Positions 17,759-25,460 of a DNA stretch of 30,986 nucleotides are shown here, in pieces. The notes under the pieces were generated by a model that searched no databases, was not told the DNA's origin, and saw only the letters and a program-made list of their open reading frames with translations. The DNA is from CAWEHT01 sp963808455 (lineage in GTDB: Bacteria; Chloroflexota; Anaerolineae; CG2-30-64-16). The DNA lies in contig CAWEHT010000261.1 in assembly GCA_963808455.1 (NCBI GenBank), forward strand, positions 1-30,986, in the 5' to 3' direction. The stretch's first letter is position 1, and every line of letters starts with the position of its first letter. The translations under genes were made by a program, and so were the position numbers.

Positions 17759-18731
17759 TTACGCGGGCATCAACTCGGCGATCATCTGCCTGAGGCGTCG
17801 CACGGCCTCGGGATGGCGCATCACCAGGATATCGGCGCCGGTCTCGAGAAGGGAAGCCGCGGTGAGAGCCTCCCAATTGATCGCGCGCTCCTCCCACTGC
17901 CCCCACGCTTCCGGCACACCCTCGCCGACGCGCGCCTCCTTGGCGCGCCACGCCTCTTCGCCGGGGGTGACGATCATCGGCTGTTGCGTCATGCCATCCC
18001 CTTGCAAGGCGGCCAGCCGCAGGCGCTCCATGACGCTGTAGCCGTATTCCATGCCATAGCCGAGGGCGCCGGTAGTTGGGTCCATCACGATGCGTTCCAG
18101 CGGCAGGCCCATGTCGTGAATGAGGATGATGAGCTGCTTGGCGAGATTGACATCCATCGGCGTCTTGCTGGTGACCAGTTGATTGTGCGCAAGGGCAGCC
18201 GCGACGATGGTCCGGTAGTTCTTGTCTTCGCAGGGACCGAGCGCCAGGCGCTCTCCGACGCCCTCTTCGGCAACGGCGACCAGTAGCTCGTTATCCAGCT
18301 CGGCCTGGCCCACGCCAAAGACGATCACCGGCAGCCCCGTGGCACTGAGCACGGTCCGCAGGGCCTGGCGCGCGGTCTTCGCGGTCATGCGCTGGCCCGC
18401 GCCATCGGTCGACCGTCAGCTGCAGAACGACCAGGTCCGCCCCGGCCGCCTCGGCAGCCCTGGTCCACGCGGCAAGGTCGTCGACCACAGCGCCCCAGGC
18501 CTTGAGGAGCGGCTCCGGCCATTCTTCGCCAGGGCTGCAAGGACGCACCTCGATGGCAATCTGCGGGCGATGCGGCATCTTCCCTTCGAAGCCGAGAAAC
18601 GGCAATGTCGTGCCGCCACCAATGGCAACGGTGTGATGGCGGGTGCCACCATCGGCAGCGGTGGCACCCAGCGTGATCTGGCGCACGCTACCTGCCCACT
18701 TCTCTGCTGCAAGTTCAACCCCTACAGGCAT
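17759..18731 (-). CDS. acsD: Corrinoid iron-sulfur protein small (delta) subunit (1 frameshift)
   Basis: Partner of AcsC in the methyl-carrying corrinoid iron-sulfur protein; about 324 residues. Recognised by TLGATAADGGTRHHTVAIGGGTTLPF near the N-terminus (conserved opening of this family, split here in text by its length), PQIAIEV, the TIM-barrel stretch VIVFGVGQAELDNELL, LALGPCEDKNYRTI, and IVMDPTTGALGYGMEYGYSV. The frame shifts near 18412. Dropping one G from a GG pair gives LQLTSTDGAGQ, which fits the family and joins the halves. The frame is open to 18788, but the ATG at 18731 has GGAGG at suitable distance. It lies 80 bp after acsB and is followed at once by acsC. Confidence 0.91.
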
Positions 18732-18811
18732 TGTGACCTCCATTGCGCTGATGATTATTAGAAAGCTGAACGCGCGCACGGGCGCCAACTTGCGCCGATG
18801 TTACCTGTCCT

Positions 18812-21117
18812 CTAGAAGATCGGGTCCATCAAGAGCGCCGGATGCCCCACGCTTTCCAGATGAGCCAGGAGGCCGTCGACGTCGGTGCAGATGGTCTCGT
18901 CGGCGATCTTGGCCAGCAGGTCGGCATCACCCTCACGCTCCACTACTGCCTGGAGCTCGGCGGCCATGGTTTGCTTGAGGACGCTGGACATCCAAACCAC
19001 CCGCTTGAAACCGCCGTCGGCCGAGATGAATTTCGGGCTGGTCAGGTAGAACTTGCCGACCCCCATCACGCCGGGTGTCTGCAACCCGCCGCCGGCCATG
19101 CCGGCCAGGGTGCTGAACGTCATGCCGGCCGGCGTCATGCTGGTGTCCTCCCGGCTGACGACCATGATACCATTGGCTTCTGGGACCAGCATGGCATGAT
19201 GCACTCGAAGCAGCCGCAAGCCGTCATTGGCGCGTTCATGATCGAGTACATGCTCACTTCCTGGACGGTGCCGTTTGACTTCTGGCGGGCGATTTCGTTG
19301 AGCCCGTCGTACACGCCGCTGCACGCGGTCGATCGGTGCGCCCTTGCGGATCGGCTGGTTGGGGCCGGTTGGATTGATCTCGTAGCTGGCCTTGCAGTCC
19401 AGCCAGTTATAGGCACCGCACAGCCCCAAGCGCTGAGGGTTGACCACGCAAACGTGTGTCGGAGCGAAGCTCTGGCACAGCAGGCAGCTGTAGAACGTCG
19501 TCGACGGACTCGTCGGTCAGGTCGGCCATGCCGCCGATTGCGAAAATCGTAGGCATCCCTCGCCTTCGCCAGCCATTGCGCGAACAGGGCCGGATCGGTG
19601 ACGATCTTCGCCTGCACTTTGTCGACGATGGTGCCGAAATCGGCATGATAGCGCGCGTACCAGGATGTCGCCGAAATGCCGCAGGTTGAACCCCTTGCCG
19701 TAGGCGTTCTGGCTGACGCGGATCCACGTGATATCGCGCTGGCCGATGTGCTGGATGCCACTGGCGGCGTTGACGAAGTAGTGGATCTGGCGCTCGAGCA
19801 TCGGCTCGAAATCGGCTTGCATCTTGCGCCCGGCCACTTCCACGAGGATGCCCATGGCCATCGCCGTGCCGGCCGGCAGATCGTCAAAGCCTGGCCCGAT
19901 AACCTCCACCTTCCCGTCTTCGACCTGGCTCATGTCCACCGTGCGCAGGTACTCGAAGGCACGGCTGTACTTGCCGCCGAACTCGACGCGCATGTCTTTC
20001 TTGCGCACGACCTCGCCTTCGAAAGCAGAGCCATACGGCACAGGGACCGGCACTTCGGTGACCTTGACCTTGACCCCGCGCACCTCGATGCACTTCTGGA
20101 CGATCTTCTCGGCGCGTTCCAGATCGTCCGCGCCTTCGATCTCGTTGAACGGCATGGAGATGACGTGCTCATAGGACGTGATGCCGGTCGGTAGGATCTG
20201 CGGGATGCGCGTGTCGGCGATGACCGGGAACCCATAATTGATGGCCCCGGCCGCGGCCGCGTACTTCAGATCGTCGACTTCGCCGCAGCGCGACCACGAA
20301 CGCGAACACACGCGCCCGGTTATACAGCAAGATGTCTTTGCCCTGCCCACCCTTGAGGCCGCCGAAGGTCAGCGCCGAACGGGTCGCGAAACCCAGCGCG
20401 TAGATGGCGGAGATCGTGTCCAGGCCGAACGGCACGATGTACGTGTCGTAGCCCATCTCCACGCCCTCTTCCATCAGCTGGTGGATGATGGAGCGGCCGT
20501 TGACGTTACCGGAAAGGAAGATCAGGATATTGCGCTTCTGCAGCTCGCGCACCAGCTTGACGGCAACCTCGTTGCTCTTGGCGCAGCCGACGATGGCGGC
20601 GAAGCCGGGCATGCGGCCATCGACCAGCTGGATGCCCCACGATCGCAGCTGGATATCGTCGATCGGGCCGTTGAGGAAGCCGTTGCTGGCAACGGGGCCG
20701 GCCGCCTGCGGCGCTGCTGCAGCGTCCGGGCTGGTGAAGCTGCCCGCCGGCACGGAAGCCGGTGATGCGGCCGGGCTCCTCGCCATTGACAAAGCGCACC
20801 GCTTCGATGATCTCCGCCGCCAGGAGCGTCGCCATGCCGCTGTCCAGCGTCTCGCCCAGATAGGGCGTCCAGCAGTTGGCAGCGGGGGTTGGATGGAGCA
20901 GGTCCCGCGCGTGGGCCACCACCGGCTGCAGCTCTCCGAGCTTGGTCACCTCGCGTCCGGTCATGCCCAGGATCACGGGCAAATAGTAGGCTGTGTTCGG
21001 GAAGGCCACGGCCTTGTCCGGCCCGAATTGGGCAAGGGCCTTGGCGAGCATGCTCTCTGCTTCCTGGACCAGCAGATTCGCGCCCCGAATGGCGCGGGTA
21101 GCTATATATCGAGACAT
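18812..21117 (-). CDS. acsB: Acetyl-CoA synthase, bacterial type with N-terminal domain (7 frameshifts)
   Basis: Assembles acetyl-CoA from CO, the corrinoid-bound methyl group and CoA at the nickel-iron A-cluster. Reassembled length is about 765 residues. The N-terminal CODH-docking domain (AVAFPNTAYYLPVILGMTGR, ANCWTPYLGETLD) marks the bacterial form. The middle domain includes GFAAIVGCAKSNE and FGGLKGGQGKDILLYN. All A-cluster cysteines are visible once frames are joined: YSCLLCQSFAPTHVC then LGLCGAYNW, and later MTACGCFECI. C-terminus TPAGMTF...LLMDPIF. Frame breaks lie near 20745, 20285, 19661, 19533, 19500, 19320 and 19196; each needs one base. ATG at 21117 with a GGAGG RBS. With all ligands intact I treat it as functional. 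This is the most error-dense gene of the window. Confidence 0.93.
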
Positions 21118-21148
21118 CTAGAGCCTCCGGGTTCAACCTGTGCGACTA

Positions 21149-23145
21149 TCAACCGTAAAGTTCCGACATCATTTCTTCGAGGGGCCGCTCTTCCGCCGAC
21201 CGGGTAAGGAACGCCGCGATGGGCGAATCGCCGCTGGCGCCATGGCGGCTGGGATCGTACGGCGGCAGCTTCAGCGCCTCGCGCTTCTTGTCGATGTGCT
21301 CGAGCGAACGCCTGACCACCTCGGCCGAGTCTGCCACAAACTCCAGCTTGCCGCCGAAGGTCTCCTCCCAGCCTTCGGAAAGGAGCCTGGTGACCTCCGA
21401 AGAAAAACCGACCGGCGAGATGACGCCCATGATGACGTAGGCACCAGAGGCCGCGCAATAGGTGGCGATCGCCAACGCTTTTTCGCTCATCCACTCGGGC
21501 GCCAGGCCGACCGCCGGCAAGTCGCTGATGTCTTCGCCCAGGCCGCCTTCGGTGGCCATCTGCGTGAGCACGGTCAGGATGCGGCTGTTGTCAACGCAGG
21601 AGCCCATGTGCAGAACTGGCGGGATACCGATGGCCTCGCATACCTCGCGCAGCCCTGGCCCGACCTTGTCCAGCCCCGCTTCTCCCAACAGGTAACCGTA
21701 TTTGCCGGCCGCGATCGCGCCACAGCCGGTCGTCACCACCAGGACATCGTTCTTGAGCAGCTCGCTGATGATGTCCATGTGAGCCTTGTCCTGCGTGCCG
21801 TTGGGATTGTTGCACCCCACCACGGCTGCCACCCCGCGCAGGCGGCCGGTGGCGATGGCATCGTTGAGCGGGCGGAACGAAGCACGGTAGTTGCCGCCCT
21901 GCATGTAGGCGATGTATTCGTGGCTAAAGCCCGGCACGGCGTCGGACTTGAAGTCCGGGATGTGGGTCGCGCCTCGATTCGGGTAGTTGTCGATGGCCCG
22001 GCGCACGATCTGCTTCGCGATGTCCATCGCATGGGCTTCGTCGAACTCGATGTGCGTGGCGCCCGTCATCTTCACCTTGGGGCTGGTAGTGATGATCTCG
22101 GTGTGAAAATGCTTGGCCAGGTCGGGCAACGCCTGCATGATGCACTGCACGTCGACCACCATGGCTTCGACGGCCCCCGTGAGGATGGCTAGCTCCTGGT
22201 GCAGGAAGTTGCCCGCCGATGGGATGCCCTGGCGCATCAGCACCTCGTTCGAAGTGCAGCAGATGCCGGCCAGGTTCAGGCCCTTCGCGCCCTTGCTCTC
22301 GGCGTAGGCCAGGAGCTCGGGGTCCTGCATGGCGGCCACGATCATCTCGCTAAGCGTCGGCTCGTGGCCATGGACGAGGATGTTCACCTCATCGCCCTTG
22401 AGCACGCCCAGGTTGATCATCCCGACTTTCGGCGACGGGGTGCCGAAGAGGATATCGGAGAAGTCGCTGCCCCACATCGAGCCGCCCCAACCGTCGGCCA
22501 GCGAGGCGCGTACGGCGCCCTGCAAGATGTGCTCGGCGTCCTGGTCGTCGCCCATGTGCGTGCGGTGCATAACCTCGACGACCTCGCGGTCGATGCCGCG
22601 CGGGGCAACCTTGGTGTCACGCCAGAATCTTCTGCCGCTTCTGCGGCGCGGTCGAAGAGATAGGAGAGCTCGCCGCGCTGTTGGCCGAACTCGGCGATGG
22701 CCTTGTCGGCCAGGTCTTTGGCGATCTCGTTGTTCGAACGGCCCTTGGTCGGGATGTGATGCTTGGCAGCCACGGCGACCAGCTTGGCGACGTCGCGGAT
22801 CTGATAGCCTTGCGCTTCGCCCTCGGCCACAGCCTTGAGCGTGAAAGCCAGGTCGCGGCCATGGTCAGAGTGGGCCGCGGTGCCGGCCGCAACCGCGCGC
22901 GCCAGGTTGCGGGCCGCGATAGTATCGATCGTGGCGCCGCAGATGCCCACCTGGCCGCCCTTGGTAAGGCGGCAAGGGCCCATGTAGCAGTTCTTGCAGC
23001 AGATGCCCGACTCGCCACCCCCGATCGGGCAAGGTTTATTGGCAACGGCACGCGTGAAAGCCGTCGTGAGGCCCATGCTCTCGGCGACCTCCAGCATCTC
23101 ACAGGCAGCAGGATCTATGCTCGGTTGATGAGTTTGCTTCGGCAT
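21149..23145 (-). CDS. cooS: Anaerobic Ni-Fe CO dehydrogenase catalytic subunit (1 frameshift)
   Basis: Reduces CO2 to CO (or the reverse) at the Ni-Fe C-cluster and feeds CO to AcsB. About 665 residues. Cysteines for the D and B clusters are present: C39 in KPCPIGG, then ICCKNCYMGPCRL (C49, C50, C53, C58) and GICGA (C69). C-cluster ligand regions follow: VHGHEPTLSE, GICCTSNEVL, VVGCNNPNGTQDKAH, VTTGCGAIAAGKYGY, HMGSCVDNSRI and YCAASGAYVIMG. One frameshift near 22630: one added base gives AAEAAERFWRDTKV. The long frame opens with a TTG at 23160 that is part of the RBS (TTGAGGAGC); the ATG at 23145 is the likely start. Gene order cooS-acsB-acsD-acsC suggests the acsA role rather than a stand-alone CO oxidiser. 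Confidence 0.94.
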
Positions 23146-23341
23146 ACGGGTGCTCCTCAAGTAGTCGCGTAGTCCGCCAGATAGTCCGGTGGAGCGATAA
23201 GCTGGTTAGCGTGCGATACGGCAAGCCGGGAGTCATCTGTTCGAGTAGCCTCGCATCCGGGCGATCCGGCGCTCGTGCGGGCCGGCGCAAGGCCTTCACG
23301 ATCGCCCGGCCGCCAGGCTGCAGGGTCCCAAAACCCTCCAG
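23146..23341 (-). other. cooS leader with a 10-bp inverted repeat
   Basis: The 196-bp gap between the HMA-like gene and cooS contains the perfect inverted repeat CCGGGCGATC / GATCGCCCGG (23257-23266 and 23300-23309), enclosing 33 nt. No T-run follows, so it is not a standard terminator; it may be an RNA structure that sets cooS expression or mRNA processing. No ORF with an RBS was seen here. Confidence 0.4.
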
Positions 23342-23674
23342 CTACCTGGCCGTCTTGGCGTCGCGGGCATCGGTCTGGCTGGCGCGAAAACCCAGGCGCT
23401 CCCAGGCCGGGTCTGCCCGGCGGGTTTGCTGCGGCACGGGGTTGAGGGTCACAGGCGCGGAGCCCACAGCATAGCCTGCCTGGGCGAGCGCAGCCTGGAT
23501 GGCTGCCGGCGTGATGGCCTGCGGATCGTACTCCATGGCCACGATCCGGAAAGCCGAGCTGGCCACCACGTTGCTCACATGTGGGGCCAGTGCCTCCAGC
23601 GCCGAACGCACTTTCAGGACGTGATGATCCGCCCACATATCAGGAACATTGTATTGCATCTTTTCCTTGGTCAT
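23342..23674 (-). CDS. HMA-like (ferredoxin-fold) small protein without the CxxC metal motif
   Basis: 110 residues. Residues 7-65 fit the heavy-metal-associated fold (beta-alpha-beta-beta-alpha-beta): YNVPDMWADHHVLKVRSAL, then VVASSAFRIVAMEYDP, then AIQAALAQAGYAV. In the usual family the first loop reads MxCxxC; here it is MWADHH, so the cysteine pair is replaced by Asp and two His. The C-terminal 40 residues look disordered. The upstream open frame is longer, but the ATG at 23674 follows AAGGAG and GGAGG. It is the last small gene before cooS, a nickel enzyme, which makes a metal-related or assembly role tempting but unproven. Confidence 0.72.
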   Translation of the reverse strand: MTKEKMQYNVPDMWADHHVLKVRSALEALAPHVSNVVASSAFRIVAMEYDPQAITPAAIQAALAQAGYAVGSAPVTLNPVPQQTRRADPAWERLGFRASQTDARDAKTAR

Positions 23675-23730
23675 CGGCCTCCGCTCCTTGTCAGTTTCGT
23701 GTTCGTATCGGCTGGCAGCTATCCAATCCA

Positions 23731-23755
23731 CCGGCCTCATCGAGGCCGGCAGCGG
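23731..23755 (-). repeat. Hairpin in the HMA-like gene's leader
   Basis: Perfect 8-bp stem CCGGCCTC / GAGGCCGG with a three-base loop, about 60 bp before the HMA-like start. No T-run follows on either strand. Function unknown; it could be an mRNA stability or processing element. Confidence 0.35.
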
Positions 23756-23829
23756 TGTGATTCATCACAAGATAACCAGGCTTGAAACCAGCGTGGTCAC
23801 CCCCTTCAGGGCAAGGCCCACGCGGGCTC

Positions 23830-24111
23830 TCAACCATCCTGGTCCCTCGCCGGCCCTTGCCTGGCCGGCCGTAGGCCGGCGATCTCGCGGCGGTGCGCGA
23901 TATACAGCGAGCAAAAATCGCAAGTCACGTGCATCGGAGCGCAACAGCAGAGAGCCGGCATCTCCCAGCAGGATACCGAGCCGCTGTAAGCGGCGCATGC
24001 TGAGCAATCGTTGCGCCATTGCCATCCTGCACCCCCGGCACCACCGGCGCTCCTCGGTGGGCCGGAGGCGTTGCCCAGGTCGATCAATCTGATTTGCCAA
24101 CAGCTTCTCAC
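23830..24111 (-). CDS. Small cysteine-rich protein with a CWE motif (hypothetical)
   Basis: About 93 residues with nine cysteines in the core: NDCSACAAYSGSVSCWEMPA, then LCCCAPMHVTCDFCSLY. The C-x2-C, CWE, Cys cluster, C-x2-C-x-Y pattern resembles small zinc- or Fe-S-binding cysteine motifs seen in anaerobes, which supports a real gene. I chose the GTG at 24111, which has AGAGG six bases upstream; longer in-frame starts exist to 24171. The start is uncertain, and a frameshift in the Gly/Ala-rich stretch before the core cannot be excluded. It lies on the same strand as, and 155 bp before, the HMA-like gene at the head of the CODH/ACS operon. Function not known; metal or redox binding is inferred from the cysteines. 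Confidence 0.5.
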   Translation of the reverse strand: MRSCWQIRLIDLGNASGPPRSAGGAGGAGWQWRNDCSACAAYSGSVSCWEMPALCCCAPMHVTCDFCSLYIAHRREIAGLRPARQGPARDQDG

Positions 24112-24180
24112 GATGTGCCTCTGCTCCGGAGCGTGCGTGGGGATGATCCGGCTAATGCCGCGTCGTCCCACATGCCGAAC

Positions 24181-24221
24181 AAAAAAGCCTATCCCCTACG
24201 CTTCAGCGCAAAGGATAGGCT
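24181..24221 (-). terminator. Strong intrinsic terminator or attenuator upstream of the CODH/ACS operon
   Basis: Minus strand: perfect 9-bp stem AGCCTATCC / GGATAGGCT (24213-24221 and 24186-24194), an inner 4-bp helix CGCT/AGCG in the loop, followed by a run of six T (24181-24186). The only visible minus-strand promoter upstream is near 24502-24526, so it either ends a short RNA or attenuates the operon. Confidence 0.72.
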
Positions 24222-24500
24222 CTCGGCACCTGCTCGGCGATGCAGACCAGCATCAGTCTGCGGCGAGTCATCGCACAACTATACACCAGCGCCTGGATTT
24301 GTCAAAATCGGGACGGGGCGGATGCGGGACCCCCGGCAACGGCTCAGGGTTCGATCCTCGTCACGCCAGGTATCCGCCCGAAGTCCCTGTCGTTGCTGGC
24401 GGCGCCGTTCAACCTTGAAGCGCCTGGCTGCCTCGGTTCGCCAACACAAGACGGAACCGAGTCGCGAGTCGCCTGGCCAGCACGGCCCGGTACACAAGTG
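24222..24500 (-). ncRNA. Candidate structured leader RNA or small RNA
   Basis: About 280 nt on the minus strand between the promoter region and the terminator contain nested inverted repeats. A long stem pairs GGGAC and GGGCGGAT with ATCCGCCC and GTCCC (plus-strand arms 24310-24323 and 24372-24387). CTCGGTTC pairs with GAACCGAG (arms near 24432-24439 and 24454-24461). GCAGAC/GTCTGC is nested in GCGATG/CATCGC near 24239-24276. I could not match it to cobalamin, fluoride, Ni/Co, SAM or THF riboswitch consensus. There is no good ORF within it. Confidence 0.4.
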
Positions 24501-24501
24501 A

Positions 24502-24526
24502 TATAATAGGCGGTGCCTATTGTCAA
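24502..24526. promoter_or_regulatory. Divergent promoter region with palindromic operator
   Basis: The plus strand has a perfect -10 box TATAAT (24502-24507), with no good -35. The minus strand has a perfect -35 box TTGACA (24520-24525) and possible -10 boxes TATCAC (17-bp spacer) or TATATC (15-bp). Between the boxes lies the dyad AATAGGC-GGT-GCCTATT (24505-24521). A protein bound there would control both the PNPOx-family gene and the leader that runs toward the CODH/ACS operon. Confidence 0.5.
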
Positions 24527-24552
24527 CTGGTCGTACAAAGAGGGAGCATGAT

Positions 24553-25211
24553 ATGACCGATGAGTTTGAAATAGCTGCAGCGCAACCGCGTGCGCCTTCA
24601 CGCGGACCGTGGCAACTATGACCGGGAAGTCATCTATGAGATCATCGACGAGGCACTCTCCTGCCATGTCGCCTTCGTAGAGGACGGCCAGCCCTTCGTC
24701 ATCCCGATCAACTACCCGCGCATCGCCGACAGGCTGCTGCTTCATGGCTCGCCGTCCGGCCGGCTGATGCAGCGCGCCCAGGCCGGCGAGCCGCTTTGCG
24801 TAGCCATCACCCTCATCGATGGGCTGGTCCTGGCGCGTTCGGCTTTCAACCACTCCGTCAATTACCGCTCAGTCGTGCTCTTCGGGCGGGGCTATCCGCT
24901 CACATCCGACGAGGAGAAGCTACAAGCGCTGGAAGCCATCACCGAGCACCTGGTCCCAGGGCGGTGGGCCGAGATCCGGCGCCCCACGGTGAGCGAGCTC
25001 AAGGCGACGGCGGTTGTGGCCATCCCGATAGAGAGCGCGTCGGCGAAGATCCGCTCCGGCCCGCCGGTTGAACGGCAAGCAAGACCGCGAGTTGCCGATT
25101 TGGGCCGGAGTGCTGCCCCTGCACGAACAGCCCTTGCCGCCGGTCGCCGACCCGCAGCTGGACCCGGGCATCCCGGTGCCGGATCACGTGCGGCACTATC
25201 GGCGCAAGTGA
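24553..25211 (+). CDS. Pyridoxamine 5'-phosphate oxidase family (FMN-binding split barrel) protein (2 frameshifts)
   Basis: About 219 residues after repair. It matches flavin-nucleotide-binding split-barrel proteins: RGNYDREVIYEIIDEAL, CHVAFVEDGQPFVIPINYPR, LLLHGSPSGRLM, LVLARSAFNHSVNYRSVVLF, and ELKATAVVAIPIESASAK. The C-terminus, in a shifted frame, reads ELPIWAGVLPL and PGIPVPDHVRHY before the stop at 25209-25211. The frame shifts near 24574, between MTDEFEI and LQRNRVRLHAD, and near 25068. ATG at 24553 follows AGGGAG at six-base spacing. Such proteins bind FMN, F420 or haem and often handle nitro- or redox-stress substrates; I cannot name the substrate. Confidence 0.85.
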
Positions 25212-25252
25212 GCCGCCGGTCGGGCGTATCGGCCTGACAATTCGCTGCGATT

Positions 25253-25281
25253 TTGGCCGGCCCGGCAATGTATGCTATACT
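25253..25281 (+). promoter_or_regulatory. Promoter of tRNA-Lys
   Basis: A -35-like box TTGGCC (25253-25258) and -10 box TATACT (25276-25281) are separated by 17 bp and end 11 bp before the mature tRNA 5' end. Confidence 0.5.
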
Positions 25282-25292
25282 GGCCTGGTTGG

Positions 25293-25365
<73 letters not shown>

Positions 25366-25375
25366 TACACATGCC

Positions 25376-25405
25376 GGCCAGGCGCCTTGCCTGGCCTTTC
25401 ATTTT
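25376..25405 (+). terminator. Intrinsic terminator after tRNA-Lys
   Basis: Perfect 8-bp stem GGCCAGGC / GCCTGGCC with a five-base loop, followed by TTTCATTTT, starting 11 bp after the tRNA. It isolates the tRNA from the downstream PLP-enzyme gene. Confidence 0.8.
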
Positions 25406-25460
25406 GTAGCGGGACCCGCAAGGGGACATCACGAACGGTAGAAAGGCTCTGGCCCAACCT

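Noticed and set aside
18812..21117. acsB as a pseudogene
   Set aside because: Despite seven frame breaks, all A-cluster cysteines and all domains are intact, and each break is a single base. Sequence error is the simpler explanation.
23765..24100. Alternative 111-residue minus-strand frame over the Cys-rich gene
   Set aside because: It has no recognisable motif and looks like a shadow; the other frame holds the ordered cysteine pattern.
24335..24370. tRNA-like 3' end (GGTTCGATCC followed by ...CGCCA) on the plus strand
   Set aside because: The flanking T-stem does not pair (only three of five pairs), and no matching acceptor arm GGCGTGA or anticodon arm lies upstream. It is part of the large inverted repeat instead.
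24222..24500. Known riboswitch (cobalamin, fluoride, Ni/Co, THF) in the leader
   Set aside because: A GATGACTC and a GGGACAGG-like fragment recall fluoride and Ni/Co elements, but the rest of each consensus is missing.
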